A stretch of 64,000 nt of DNA, taken from positions 1 through 64,000 of the forward strand of contig NZ_FOEH01000004.1 in assembly GCF_900110695.1 (NCBI RefSeq). The letters run 5' to 3'. Numbering within the stretch: position 1 is the stretch's first letter; every line of letters begins with the position of its first letter. The notes under the pieces were generated by a model. It worked only from the letters and a program-made list of their open reading frames with translations. It was not told where the DNA came from and did no database searches. A program made the position numbers and the translations under genes. Source of the stretch: Virgibacillus subterraneus (GTDB lineage Bacteria; Bacillota; Bacilli; Bacillales; Amphibacillaceae). Below, piece after piece: positions 17,392 to 27,401 of the stretch.

Positions 17392-20300
17392 TCACGCCTC
17401 CATTTTCTCCTGTACAGCTACTATTGAATTTACAATACGATTCTTATCTTGCAATGTATCTATATCCACAGGCTGATCCGTTACCATTGATAAGTAATTA
17501 TCAATGTGTGTTCTTACGATACGTTTTATTTCCTCTTTCATATAATCAAGTATAACATTCCATTGTTCAGTATAAACATCGCTCATTTTCTGATGACTTT
17601 CTTCAATATATCTTTTTACAAATGGAGATAAGCGATTAAATATGTCTTCCTTCATTTGTTCTTTTTCATTTTTTACAAAGAATGCTTTGGTCCCATTAAA
17701 CCTTTTCAACTCTTTATGAAACGTCTGTACATCGAGTTCTGTAAAAGCCTGATTATAGGCAGGTGTTTCAAGCTCAGTATCGTCGAAATCTGGAAGCAGG
17801 AAGTTATTATCTATCAGGTTGCTTTTGGTAGAATAATCAAGCTGTATATCTTTTTTCATCTCTGTGATAAATGATTCTACTCGAAGGGAGACTGCTCGTA
17901 ACTCCTGCATTAACTCATACCCAGCATAATCCAGCAGATTACTTAGGCTTTGTTCCAATTGTACTTGGGCTTTCCTGCCGGATTCGGTGATAGTAGTTGG
18001 GTTAAACGTTTCTTTAAACATATCATGAAAACGAATTGATTCACGTTCCAGAACATAAAATAATTGTTTCTCTATTTTTTGATTAATTTTTTGTACATAG
18101 ATATTATTATCAATCTTATCTACCAATTGTTCTAAAGATGCTCGTTTTGAATATAAATCCTCGCGATAATTTTCTTTTTCCGTTGCATTTAATTGTAAAG
18201 AATCTATATAATTTTTAATAGATTGTGATGCACGATAAATATCCCTGCCGACTGACTGGATCGTGAGTGCTGCTAATTCATAATGGATAAAGTTGTTAAA
18301 CGTTTCCTCAAAATTTCTCATTTGTTTATTTGGCACTTCATTATTTAGCTTTTCCCGAAGTGATTGTTTACTTGAAATCGGATATAACCTTGGGAAACGA
18401 ATTCCTAATTGTGTTAGCTGCTCTTCAATGTAATTCATTACCATCTTAAGTTCCGAGTTATCTTCAGCAAGGTCAGCGGCATTCATGATAAAGAACATTT
18501 TATCAAGTTGGAAGACATCCTTCACTCTTCCCAATTGCATTAAAAAGTCTTTATCCGCTCTTGCTAATGCATGATTGTAATACGTAACATATAAAATGGC
18601 ATCTGCATGCTTAATATAATCAAATGATACGTTTGTATGGCGTGCATTTACCGAATCTGCTCCAGGGGTGTCAACCAAGGTGATACCATCTCTCGTTAAT
18701 GAGCAATCATAATAAAGGTCAACCGATTCAATATAGCATGCTTTTGTTTCATCGGTTACATAGCTTGAAAACTCACCTATGTCAATTATCACTTCTTGTG
18801 CTATAGCATCCATATTGTAACTAAATCCATTGATAATCGCATTGAGATATGTCTGATGTGTTTGATGAAGCTGTTCACTCTGATGAATATTATTCTTCAT
18901 AATCCAATCAACCAGATCTTCAACTTTAACCGCTTCGGGAGAAAAATGCCTGGTTAATGATCTTATATCATCAACAAGTGTCTGCTCATCTTTAAATTTA
19001 ACAACAACAGTTCCGTGGCCATACGCTTCATTTACTGGGTTAATACGATTAATCACCGCTGTGGTTGGATTAGGTGAAACGGGCAATATATTTTCGCCTA
19101 TTAATGCGTTAGCAAATGATGACTTGCCTGCACTAAACGCACCAAATAGAGCTATTGTATACGTGCGATTATTTAAACGAACTTGTTTTCTAGTTAAATC
19201 GTCAATGATGGACTGAAAACCTGGGAGTTCATCAATTGTTGCAATCGTGTTTTCGATATTTGTTAGTACATTATCTATCGAAACAGTTTTATTTTGTGTC
19301 TGTTCTTGCGTTTCATTAACAACTTCTGTTTGTGGTATAGCCTTGGAATTAAAGTCTTCGGTTGTCTGTTTGATCGCTTTGTATCTTAGCTTAATTGCAT
19401 CATTTATTTGATGCCATATTTGGTCACTTGGATTTGGGTTATCCAAGGCTGTATCAACCAACTGATATTTTTCACGCAAATCTGTTTTAAGTTCTTCCTG
19501 TCTTTCTTGTTGTTCATAAAGATGATAAAGCTGTTCTTGTTCCTTTTCATTCTTTACAATTTCATCATTTATCTCATCTATAAAACTATTGTAAATTAAA
19601 TCCCATAATTTCAATGCTTCCATTTTAAACCTTTTCTTAATATCAGCACTAACATCATTTGTGTAATTTAATATATAGTCGCCATTAACTGTTGCTCCAG
19701 GATTTTGTAAAGATAGAAGCGCCTCTTTATCATAATCAATCGAAAATTGCTGAATTTGTTGTACAAGATTTTGGTCATGTATATTGTACTGCTTCAGCAG
19801 ATTCAGGAACTTGTCACGAAGTTTCCACTGAATTGCAGCATCGATACGTTCCAGTAAGTGATTATAAAACTTGTTTAAACGTGTTTCTCTCTCTTCTTCC
19901 GTTTTCTTTTTAGAGGCAAAAAATCCTACTTTAAAATCTTTTATTTGTGATTCTAAAAATAGTTCTGCTTTATCCCGTAAATCCGAGGGCAACAAATACG
20001 CATTTTTTAGGGTTGCATTTAGATTAGCTAAAAAATCTCTTTCCATTTCCTTAGGTTTGCTTTTGAGGTTTGAAACAATACTATTAATATTCTCTAATTG
20101 TATTGATAAAGTTTCAAATTTGTCACTTTCACTTGGTGAAACTTCTGCCAGGCTTTCCTCATAAATGCTATCCAAATAACGTTTGTGTTCATCAATAACC
20201 TGTATAACCGATCGTTCTGTATTTAAGGTAAATTCCTTATCAGATGTCATCAGTGTATTAAGTTTATCTTTGATTACTGGGAATTCATTGTATGCTGCAT

Positions 20301-21030
20301 TACTATCTATTAAGGAAGTATAATAGGTTACTTCTGGAAATATATTCCATTGATCAAACGTTTGTTTAATTTTTTGTTTGAAGGTTTCAAAGGTTAATTC
20401 ACTTTCATCATGTTTATCAATCTGGTTTATAATAATATAAAACGGAATATTATTATCTTGCACTTTTTTCAAAAATTGCAAATTAACTTCTGATTGAACA
20501 TGGTTATAATCCATAACATAGAACAATGCATCTACAAGGTGTAATGACGACTCTGTCATAATTCGATCGGCATCATCTGCTGCATCTATACCTGGTGTAT
20601 CGATAATAACGCATTCATCTGGAAGAATATTTTCCTTTGTACTAATCTCTATTTCTTTGATGCTTGCTTTATCCTTTGCATACTCCTTAATCATTTCAAT
20701 ATCATAAGGTTCTTCATATTCCACTGGCAAGGTATCATGAAAATAAACACGGGCAATTCCTTTACCTGATTTTATTTTAACAACATTTGCGCTTGTTGGA
20801 ATAGGGCTTTTCGGCAATATAGACTTCCCTAATAGACTATTGATCATTGATGATTTTCCAGCAGAAAAATGACCAGCAAAGCTGATCATTAATTCTTGTC
20901 TGTTAAGTTTTTCATAGACATCCAGAATTTTATTAGCATGTTTTAAGTCATCATTTTCAACCATTGCCTGATATAGTGCAGCTAAGTGCTGAAGATTAGT
21001 TTGAGCTTGGTTTTGTTCTGTTATGATCAT
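17392..21030 (-). CDS. dynA: Bacterial dynamin-like protein DynA (tandem)
   Basis: A 1212-residue membrane-remodelling GTPase with two fused dynamin units, as in B. subtilis DynA/YpbR (about 1190 residues), implicated in membrane fusion and repair. Unit 1: P-loop GHFSAGKSSMINSLLG (near residue 55), DTPGIDAADD and NQIDKHD. Unit 2: P-loop GAFSAGKSSFANALIG (near residue 640), DTPGADSVNARH and NAADLAED. Long coiled-coil helices separate and follow them. I chose the ATG at 21030 because GGAAGGG precedes it; the TTG at 21048 lies inside that ribosome site. Next to ypcP, as in B. subtilis. Confidence 0.95.
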   Translation of the reverse strand: MIITEQNQAQTNLQHLAALYQAMVENDDLKHANKILDVYEKLNRQELMISFAGHFSAGKSSMINSLLGKSILPKSPIPTSANVVKIKSGKGIARVYFHDTLPVEYEEPYDIEMIKEYAKDKASIKEIEISTKENILPDECVIIDTPGIDAADDADRIMTESSLHLVDALFYVMDYNHVQSEVNLQFLKKVQDNNIPFYIIINQIDKHDESELTFETFKQKIKQTFDQWNIFPEVTYYTSLIDSNAAYNEFPVIKDKLNTLMTSDKEFTLNTERSVIQVIDEHKRYLDSIYEESLAEVSPSESDKFETLSIQLENINSIVSNLKSKPKEMERDFLANLNATLKNAYLLPSDLRDKAELFLESQIKDFKVGFFASKKKTEEERETRLNKFYNHLLERIDAAIQWKLRDKFLNLLKQYNIHDQNLVQQIQQFSIDYDKEALLSLQNPGATVNGDYILNYTNDVSADIKKRFKMEALKLWDLIYNSFIDEINDEIVKNEKEQEQLYHLYEQQERQEELKTDLREKYQLVDTALDNPNPSDQIWHQINDAIKLRYKAIKQTTEDFNSKAIPQTEVVNETQEQTQNKTVSIDNVLTNIENTIATIDELPGFQSIIDDLTRKQVRLNNRTYTIALFGAFSAGKSSFANALIGENILPVSPNPTTAVINRINPVNEAYGHGTVVVKFKDEQTLVDDIRSLTRHFSPEAVKVEDLVDWIMKNNIHQSEQLHQTHQTYLNAIINGFSYNMDAIAQEVIIDIGEFSSYVTDETKACYIESVDLYYDCSLTRDGITLVDTPGADSVNARHTNVSFDYIKHADAILYVTYYNHALARADKDFLMQLGRVKDVFQLDKMFFIMNAADLAEDNSELKMVMNYIEEQLTQLGIRFPRLYPISSKQSLREKLNNEVPNKQMRNFEETFNNFIHYELAALTIQSVGRDIYRASQSIKNYIDSLQLNATEKENYREDLYSKRASLEQLVDKIDNNIYVQKINQKIEKQLFYVLERESIRFHDMFKETFNPTTITESGRKAQVQLEQSLSNLLDYAGYELMQELRAVSLRVESFITEMKKDIQLDYSTKSNLIDNNFLLPDFDDTELETPAYNQAFTELDVQTFHKELKRFNGTKAFFVKNEKEQMKEDIFNRLSPFVKRYIEESHQKMSDVYTEQWNVILDYMKEEIKRIVRTHIDNYLSMVTDQPVDIDTLQDKNRIVNSIVAVQEKMEA

Positions 21031-21168
21031 GAAGAAAATCCCTTCCAATTAACAATTCTAGCAACTATTATACTGAATTTCTGACGTTATTTCTACCCTC
21101 TATATTTAAATTTATTTATAAGAGTAAACGTTTCATCGAAAGAACGTGAGACGTACTTTAGTGAATAT

Positions 21169-21648
21169 CTAGGACTTTTCCTTATTGATAGGTGAAATAA
21201 TCTTTGTGGAAATAGACCGAATGATATCCCCTCTGCTAATAACCCCCACAACTTTAGAATCTTCGTCAACAACTGGGATTTTCTTAAAATGATATTTGGA
21301 TAAAATAGTTAGGGCTTCTTCCAGATTATCATTAGGGTGCACTGTATGCGTATGTCTTTTATTCATAATTGTGTCCACTTTGTTATTAATATTATATTCA
21401 ATTTTATCTCTTAAGTCTTCTTCCTCACTTACTAGCACAATTGTAAACATATCATATACTGTTCTACCTTTAGGTTGAATACAACGAATAACATCTCCAT
21501 CGCTTATCATACCAATTAAACGATTTTCCTCATCAACTACAGGTACCCCACCGATTTTATTGGTAACTAAAGTCTCTAATAATTGTTTTATCGTTTTATC
21601 TTTCGTAATGCTAATTATATCTGTGATCATAAAATCTTTTATTTTCAT
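21169..21648 (-). CDS. Tandem CBS domain protein
   Basis: A 159-residue protein made of two CBS motifs: residues 1-62 (KDFMITDIISITKDKTIKQL ... GGVPVVDEENRLIGMISDGD) and about 88-150 (TVHPNDNLEEALTIL ... KKIPVVDEDSKVVGVISRGD). The Bateman module usually binds adenine nucleotides. No catalytic domain is attached, so a regulatory role is inferred with unknown target. It lies between dynA and the flavin reductase gene. ATG at 21648, AAAGGGTGCC site. Confidence 0.85.
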   Translation of the reverse strand: MKIKDFMITDIISITKDKTIKQLLETLVTNKIGGVPVVDEENRLIGMISDGDVIRCIQPKGRTVYDMFTIVLVSEEEDLRDKIEYNINNKVDTIMNKRHTHTVHPNDNLEEALTILSKYHFKKIPVVDEDSKVVGVISRGDIIRSISTKIISPINKEKS

Positions 21649-21674
21649 ATGGCACCCTTTCTTAATTATGTAAA

Positions 21675-21706
21675 AGAACCAACCAGTTCAATACGGTTGG
21701 CTTTGA
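21675..21706 (-). terminator. Terminator of the flavin reductase gene
   Basis: Minus strand AGCCAACC pairs with GGTTGGTT around GTATTGAACT, followed by CTTTT. It starts just after the stop at 21708. Confidence 0.65.
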
Positions 21707-21707
21707 G

Positions 21708-22166
21708 TTAATCCAGCGTATGATATTGACCACCATAAAATAATATAGGATCTCCACCATTCATTTTTACGTCAGTTACTTCAGCAATGAATATCATATG
21801 GTCACCAGCATTAGCTGTTTCTTTAACATGGCATGAGAGCGTTGCTATGGAAGCGTCTAGAACAGGAATATTGTCTTGTCTCAAATATGCTATCTCCCTG
21901 TCATTATTGATTTGTTTTGCAAAAATCATAGATAAATCCTTCTGGTCCTCGGTTAATATACTTAACCCAAATTTCTTAGTAACTTGTAATTTATCATACA
22001 TTCGAGCTTTTTCATCAATTGAAATAGCAATCAATTTTGGATCCAATGAAACAGACATAAATGCATTTACAGTCATTCCCATGATTTCACCATTGTATTC
22101 GGTTGTTACTATAGTGATACCTGTTGCAAATTTACCCATAGCATCACGAAAAAGTCTATTATCCAT
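21708..22166 (-). CDS. Flavin reductase family protein
   Basis: A 152-residue flavin reductase-like protein of the HpaC/DIM6-NTAB fold. The hallmark FRDAMGKFATGITIVTT is at residues 6-22, with GMTVNAFMSVSLDPKLIAIS next and the C-terminal AGDHMIFIAEV / FYGGQYHTL. It would reduce FMN or FAD with NAD(P)H, usually to serve a two-component monooxygenase. No monooxygenase is adjacent. It follows the yng operon but is separated by a strong hairpin. Confidence 0.85.
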   Translation of the reverse strand: MDNRLFRDAMGKFATGITIVTTEYNGEIMGMTVNAFMSVSLDPKLIAISIDEKARMYDKLQVTKKFGLSILTEDQKDLSMIFAKQINNDREIAYLRQDNIPVLDASIATLSCHVKETANAGDHMIFIAEVTDVKMNGGDPILFYGGQYHTLD

Positions 22167-22342
22167 TACGAAGTATCCCCTCTTTCCTTCTAGAACATTC
22201 TAATTTAGAATATCATTTATAAAGGGAAAATTGAAATAAATAGTGTTTATTGTAATATGTAGTTTACATAATAATATTATAACAAACTATGGTTAGCTTT
22301 TAGGTATTTTAATATATTATGACTTTGTTATAATACGTAATT

Positions 22343-22372
22343 GAAGGCTTTGGTAACTTTACCAAAGCCTTC
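22343..22372 (-). terminator. Strong hairpin at the end of the yng operon
   Basis: A fourteen-pair perfect stem (GAAGGCTTTGGTAA with TTACCAAAGCCTTC). The T-run is weak, but its position just past yngE supports termination. Confidence 0.6.
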
Positions 22373-22387
22373 TCGTAAATAAACTAG

Positions 22388-23917
22388 TTATACTGGATAA
22401 ACGCCATGTTTTCTTTCGGTGAACGTTATATTTTTTTCCTCATACAGGTTGTAGCGTTTAATAAGTTCATTCCTTAACTTATCCGGATCTACGATTGCAT
22501 CAACAACCATCTCTGACGCTAATCGATAAATATCAATATTGTCTTTATATTCTTCCTGCTTTTCTTTTATAAATGCAGGTCTATCTTCTTCTGGCAATTC
22601 AGCAATTTTATTCGCATATACAGCATTCACAGCTGCTTCAGGTCCCATAACTGCAATCTGAGCGGTTGGCAATGCTATGCAGCAATCTGGGTCAAATGCA
22701 GGACCAGCCATTGCATATAATCCCGCACCATAAGCTTTACGCACGACTACTGAGATTTTAGGTACAGTTGCTTCACTCATTGCTGCAAGCATTTTTGCAC
22801 CATGTCGAATAATACCTGCACGTTCCACTTTTGTACCAATCATAAACCCAGGAATATCCATCAGGAATAATAATGGAATATTAAATGCATCGCACAATTG
22901 AATAAATTTAGCTGCCTTATCCGCTGAATCCGGGAATAAGACGCCACCTTTCATCCTAGGCTGATTTGCAATAATTCCTACTGATTTGCCATTTATTCGT
23001 GCAAGTCCCGTGATTAATTCTGGTGCAAATTTCTTTTTAACTTCACAAAAACTATCCTCGTCAATAATCCTGTTGATAAAATCGTACATGTTAAATGGAG
23101 CATTTTGATTTTCGGGAATTAAATCTGTAATCGACTTTTCAAATACTTTAATCTCTTTGGAATCAGCAACGTTAGGCTTTTTTCTGAAGTTCGCTGGGAA
23201 ATAGCCAAGATATTTTTTTGTGTATTCAATTGCTTCTTCTTCAGATTTAACCAATACATCGCCACAGCCTGAAACAGAACAATGCATTTGTGCTCCACCC
23301 ATTTCCTCCAGGCTTACTTTTTCACCGATGACTTTTTCTGCCATACGTGGTGACCCTAAATACATTGATGCGTTTCCTTCAACCATAACTACGATATCAC
23401 AAAATGCCGGAATGTATGCACCGCCTGCTGCAGAAGGTCCGAATAAAAGACAAACCTGTGGTACGCGGCCAGACAGCTTTATTTGGTTATGGAAAATTCG
23501 ACCGGCGCCACGACGACCAGGGAACATTTCTATTTGGTCAGTTATTCTTGCACCAGCAGAGTCTACAAGATAAAGCATTGGTATCTCCAACTTCTCTGCT
23601 GTTTCCTGTATACGGATTATTTTTTCGACAGTCCGTTTGCCCCAGGAACCAGCTTTTACTGTAGAGTCATTTGCCATCACACAGACAGCCTGACCGCCAA
23701 TTTGGCCAATTCCAGTTACAACTCCATCAGATGGTAAAGAATCATCCATACAATTTGCAAAAAATGCATCTTCAACATCTATCTGATCATCGAATAATAA
23801 CTCCAGACGTTTACGAACGAATAACTTGCCTTTTTCTTCATTTTTCTGGTGGTACTTTTCCTGGCCACCTTTTTTAATTTCTTCAACTCTTTGTTTGAAT
23901 TCTTCGATATATGACAT
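22388..23917 (-). CDS. yngE: Acyl-CoA carboxylase carboxyltransferase subunit (YngE/MccB type)
   Basis: A 509-residue carboxyltransferase that moves the carboxyl group from carboxybiotin to an acyl-CoA; by operon context methylcrotonyl-CoA. The crotonase-like double domain is visible: YLVDSAGARITDQIEMFPGR and GPSAAGGAYIPAFCD in the N-half, PLLFLMDIPGFMIGTKVERAGIIRHGAK and RKAYGAGLYAM in the C-half. Partner subunits YngHA (biotin carboxylase) and YngHB (biotin carrier) are upstream in the same operon. Family length. Confidence 0.93.
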   Translation of the reverse strand: MSYIEEFKQRVEEIKKGGQEKYHQKNEEKGKLFVRKRLELLFDDQIDVEDAFFANCMDDSLPSDGVVTGIGQIGGQAVCVMANDSTVKAGSWGKRTVEKIIRIQETAEKLEIPMLYLVDSAGARITDQIEMFPGRRGAGRIFHNQIKLSGRVPQVCLLFGPSAAGGAYIPAFCDIVVMVEGNASMYLGSPRMAEKVIGEKVSLEEMGGAQMHCSVSGCGDVLVKSEEEAIEYTKKYLGYFPANFRKKPNVADSKEIKVFEKSITDLIPENQNAPFNMYDFINRIIDEDSFCEVKKKFAPELITGLARINGKSVGIIANQPRMKGGVLFPDSADKAAKFIQLCDAFNIPLLFLMDIPGFMIGTKVERAGIIRHGAKMLAAMSEATVPKISVVVRKAYGAGLYAMAGPAFDPDCCIALPTAQIAVMGPEAAVNAVYANKIAELPEEDRPAFIKEKQEEYKDNIDIYRLASEMVVDAIVDPDKLRNELIKRYNLYEEKNITFTERKHGVYPV

Positions 23918-23935
23918 TTAGTACCCTCCCTGCTT

Positions 23936-24718
23936 CTATTTACCTTGATAGACAGGTTTTCGTTTTTCCTTAAATGCTTGTAAACCTTCTATTCGATCCT
24001 CGGTAGGTATTGTTTCTTTATAACATAAATGTTCAATAGCCAAACCAGTTGTCATATCGGTTTGAATGCCTTTATTGATTGCCGTTTTTGCTTGTCTGAG
24101 CGCAATAGGTCCATTTTTAGTGATTTGTTTTGCCATTTCCGTAGCCGCATCTAGTAATGCATGTGATTCCACGACTTGTTCTACCAATCCAAGTTCTAGC
24201 GCTTCATCAGCTGTTAAAGACTTAGCGGTAAAAATTAGTCGTTTTGCCTTACCTAGCCCTATTAATCGTGTAAGACGCTGTGTTCCACCAGCACCCGGTA
24301 TTATGGCTAGTGATGTCTCTGTAAGCCCTAACTTAGAGTGATCAGCTGAAATACGTAAATCACAGCCTAATGTTAGTTCGAGACCACCTCCAAAAGCAAT
24401 TCCGTTGATAGCGGCGATAACTGGCATTTTCATATTTTCAATGTTTGTTACAGTTTCACCAATATATTTAACTGCGCCAATCACTTGATCTTCAGACATT
24501 TCTTTTCGTTCTTTAAGATCAGCTCCGGCGCAAAAAGACTTTTCTTTTGATCCGGTTATAATTGTGCACCTTATTTCATCATTCGTGTTTATTTGGTGAA
24601 CATACTCATTCAGTTCATCGAGTAGTGCCTTTGACATCGCATTCATAGCTTCAGGCCTATTAAGACTTAAGACTGCAATATGATCTTCTACTAATTTATA
24701 ATCTATAAGCGCTGCCAC
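23936..24718 (-). CDS. yngF: Enoyl-CoA hydratase (probable methylglutaconyl-CoA hydratase)
   Basis: A 260-residue crotonase-fold enzyme. The CoA and oxyanion-hole segments are FCAGADLKERKEM (near residue 62) and AAINGIAFGGGLELTLGCDL (near residue 104), with LAIIPGAGGTQRL after it. By operon position between the HMG-CoA lyase and the carboxyltransferase it probably hydrates 3-methylglutaconyl-CoA to HMG-CoA in leucine breakdown. Start ATG 24718 with GGAAGGGAG upstream. Confidence 0.92.
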   Translation of the reverse strand: MAALIDYKLVEDHIAVLSLNRPEAMNAMSKALLDELNEYVHQINTNDEIRCTIITGSKEKSFCAGADLKERKEMSEDQVIGAVKYIGETVTNIENMKMPVIAAINGIAFGGGLELTLGCDLRISADHSKLGLTETSLAIIPGAGGTQRLTRLIGLGKAKRLIFTAKSLTADEALELGLVEQVVESHALLDAATEMAKQITKNGPIALRQAKTAINKGIQTDMTTGLAIEHLCYKETIPTEDRIEGLQAFKEKRKPVYQGK

Positions 24719-24736
24719 TATTACTATTCTCCCTTC

Positions 24737-25642
24737 CTATCGTTCACTATTTATTATTTTCATTTGATGACTGGAAAGACTCGAAACATAATTTTCAATA
24801 TATAATGCCGATTCAATCACTTTATCAATATTCATGCCAGTTTCAATTCCCATCCGATGTAACATATATAATAAATCATCTGTGGCAAGGTTTCCCGAAG
24901 CGCCTTTAGCATAAGGGCAACCTCCAAGACCACCTACAGCACTATCGAAATTTGTTATACCGTGATTTAATGATACTAAAACGTTTGCGAGTGCGGTCCC
25001 TCTTGTATCATGAAAATGCATTGCCAATTTATCTTTCGGAAAATATTTTAATAGTTTTGTTAACACTTTATCCACTTGAACGGGGTCAGCTACACCAATC
25101 GTATCACCAATAGAAATCTCGTCTACACCCATTGTGAACAATCTATCACAAATAGATATTACTTTTTCAACATCAATATCACCTTCATAAGGGCAGCCAA
25201 AAACAGTAGACACATATCCTCTAACTTGTTTATTAGACTCTTTAGCTTTACTGGAGACATTTTCTATAATTGGTAAAGTTTGGTCAATAGTTTTGTTTAT
25301 ATTGTTTTTATTATGTGTCTCACTCGCTGATAGAAACAGACAAATTTCATCGACGTTTACTTCCAAAGCACGATCAAGTCCCTTATTATTAGGGACCAAA
25401 GCGGCATAGGTAACATCAGGATTCCGTTTAATTTTTTTTGCTACTTCAGTTGCATCCTTTAGTTGTGGAATCCAGTCTGGATGTACAAAGGATGAAACTT
25501 CAATATAGGAAGCCCCGGTTTCAGACAACATATTAATCCAGTCAATTTTTGCAGCTGCCGGAACCAGTTCAGCCTCATTCTGCAACCCATCACGTGGACC
25601 TACTTCATTTATTTTAACTTTGTTTGGAAAGTTCAATCGCAA
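24737..25642 (-). CDS. yngG: Hydroxymethylglutaryl-CoA lyase
   Basis: TIM-barrel lyase that splits HMG-CoA to acetyl-CoA and acetoacetate, the last step of leucine degradation. It is 301 residues. The substrate motif VGPRDGLQNE (about residues 14-23), the metal histidines in MHFHDTRG and the lyase signature GLGGCPYAKGASGN with its catalytic cysteine are all present. ATG at 25642, GGAGGGTTGCG site. A dispersed repeat separates it from yngHB upstream. Confidence 0.95.
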   Translation of the reverse strand: MRLNFPNKVKINEVGPRDGLQNEAELVPAAAKIDWINMLSETGASYIEVSSFVHPDWIPQLKDATEVAKKIKRNPDVTYAALVPNNKGLDRALEVNVDEICLFLSASETHNKNNINKTIDQTLPIIENVSSKAKESNKQVRGYVSTVFGCPYEGDIDVEKVISICDRLFTMGVDEISIGDTIGVADPVQVDKVLTKLLKYFPKDKLAMHFHDTRGTALANVLVSLNHGITNFDSAVGGLGGCPYAKGASGNLATDDLLYMLHRMGIETGMNIDKVIESALYIENYVSSLSSHQMKIINSER

Positions 25643-25658
25643 CCCTCCTATCTATTCT

Positions 25659-25800
25659 TAGAAAACTTTGCATTCGTTAAAGGGATTCTTTATGAAAGCA
25701 TACTTTGCTTTCTTAAAACCCCTTGTACTTTGGAGTGCATGCTTTAGTGGCAAACACTTATGCAGTAAGAAAGTATTTAGACTATCTTAACTGCGATCAA
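25659..25800 (+). repeat. Two-hairpin dispersed repeat, copy 5, with internal insertion
   Basis: AGAAAACTTTGCATTCGTTA at the left and AACACTTATGCAGTAAGAAA near the right, separated by about 75 extra bases that hold an AAAGCATACTTTGCTTT stem. It lies inside the yng operon, between yngHB and yngG. Confidence 0.6.
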
Positions 25801-25809
25801 AGTTAGTTG

Positions 25810-26022
25810 TTACTCTATAATGGCAATTACGTCGCCTTCATTGACGAAATCTCCCTCTGAAACTTTCAATTCCTTTATTGTTCCACCCGCTTCAGCAGCA
25901 ATTGGAATCTCCATTTTCATTGATTCCAGAATAACGATATCTTGCCCTTCTTCAACTTTTTCACCAGCATTAACTGTTATTTTCCATACACTTCCTGCCA
26001 TTGATGCTTTAACTTCGTTCAT
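25810..26022 (-). CDS. yngHB: Biotin/lipoyl attachment protein (biotin carrier subunit)
   Basis: A 70-residue stand-alone biotin carrier domain; the biotinylated lysine lies in VILESMKMEIPI (about residue 36). I chose the ATG at 26022, with AAGGAGG upstream; a longer frame to 26118 runs into yngHA and adds a charged, unrelated N-terminus. It shuttles carboxybiotin from YngHA to YngE. Confidence 0.93.
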   Translation of the reverse strand: MNEVKASMAGSVWKITVNAGEKVEEGQDIVILESMKMEIPIAAEAGGTIKELKVSEGDFVNEGDVIAIIE

Positions 26023-26035
26023 GATAAATTCCTCC

Positions 26036-27391
26036 TTATTTTGTCTTAACTTGTGGTAAATAATATTCTTGGACAAACCCTGTCGTCGTGTTTCCTTTTT
26101 TAAATTCTTCATTATCAATAATAGCCAGCAACATAGGTATATTCGTTTTTATACCTTCTACTTTGTATGTTAATAATGCTTCTTTTAATAATGAGATAGC
26201 TTCATCTCTAGTTGATCCTTTCACTATTAATTTTCCAATCATAGGATCATAATATGGAGTTACATCATAATTTTCTGCTACGGCAACCTCATTACGACAG
26301 TACTTCCCGTCAGGCATCTGAAATACGGAAATATGTCCTGGTGATGGAAAGAATGTAACTGGATCCTCTGCATAGATTCGTACTTCAATTGCGTGACCAT
26401 CAATTTGTAAATCGGATTGTTTAATCGAGAGTTCTTCTCCGTTTGCTATCGCAATTTGGTGTTCAACAATATCTTGGCCAGTTATTTCTTCTGTTACTGG
26501 ATGTTCAACCTGAATTCTCGTATTCATTTCCAGAAAATAAAAGTTCTCCTCTTCATCCACTAAAAATTCAATTGTACCAGCATTGGTATATCCTAAGGAC
26601 TTTGCCGCTTTTACTGCAGCTTCCCCCATTAATTTACGAGTTCTGTCAGATATAAACGATGAAGGAGCTTCTTCTATTACTTTCTGATTCCTGCGCTGAA
26701 TGGAACATTCTCTCTCAAATAAATGGATTACATTTCCATGGTTATCTGCTAGAAGCTGTATTTCTATATGTCTGGCATTCTCCAGTTTCTTCTCTAAGAA
26801 CATAGCACCATCACCAAAAAATGTTTGAGCACGTTTTGAATTACTTTCAAATGCTTTCATAAGCTCTTCATCTGTTTGTACAACCTGCATGCCGATTCCA
26901 CCACCGCCTGCAGAAGCCTTTAGCATGATTGGGTAGCCGATATCTTTCGCAATTTCAATCCCATCTTCCGCAGATGCAATAGCGCCATCAGTTCCTGGAA
27001 CAACAGGGACACCTGCCCATTTCATGGCATTTCTTGCTTCAATCTTACTGCCCATTTTTTCCATAACTTTGCTTGTTGGTCCGATAAACTGAATACCTGC
27101 GTGTTGGGATTTCTCAGCAAATTCTCCACTCTCGCTCAGAAATCCATAGCCTGGATGAATCGCATCAACTTTTGATTCTTTTGCAATTGAAATTATTTTA
27201 TCGATGTTTAAGTAACTTTCATTAACACGTGGAGGTCCAAGTAAAAAGCTATCATCAGCCATTGACACAAAAGGTGCTTTTTGATCTGCTTCTGAGTAAA
27301 CAGCTACTGTTTGTATATCCAGCTTCTTGCAAGTCCGAATAATACGAGCTGCTATCTCCCCGCGATTTGCTATAAGTACTTTTTTTATCAT
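26036..27391 (-). CDS. yngHA: Acyl-CoA carboxylase biotin carboxylase subunit
   Basis: ATP-grasp biotin carboxylase, 451 residues. The N-terminus IKKVLIANRGEIAARIIRTC, glycine-rich loop KASAGGGGIGMQ, HIEIQLLADNHGNV, the metal site FLEMNTRIQVEHPVTE and VEVRIYAEDP-like C-terminus are all in place. It carboxylates the biotin on YngHB. ATG at 27391 (MIKKVL) follows TAGGAGAG at seven bases; the upstream Met at 27427 lies within yngI. Separated from yngI by ten bases. Confidence 0.94.
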   Translation of the reverse strand: MIKKVLIANRGEIAARIIRTCKKLDIQTVAVYSEADQKAPFVSMADDSFLLGPPRVNESYLNIDKIISIAKESKVDAIHPGYGFLSESGEFAEKSQHAGIQFIGPTSKVMEKMGSKIEARNAMKWAGVPVVPGTDGAIASAEDGIEIAKDIGYPIMLKASAGGGGIGMQVVQTDEELMKAFESNSKRAQTFFGDGAMFLEKKLENARHIEIQLLADNHGNVIHLFERECSIQRRNQKVIEEAPSSFISDRTRKLMGEAAVKAAKSLGYTNAGTIEFLVDEEENFYFLEMNTRIQVEHPVTEEITGQDIVEHQIAIANGEELSIKQSDLQIDGHAIEVRIYAEDPVTFFPSPGHISVFQMPDGKYCRNEVAVAENYDVTPYYDPMIGKLIVKGSTRDEAISLLKEALLTYKVEGIKTNIPMLLAIIDNEEFKKGNTTTGFVQEYYLPQVKTK

Positions 27392-27401
27392 AAGCTCTCT
27401 C

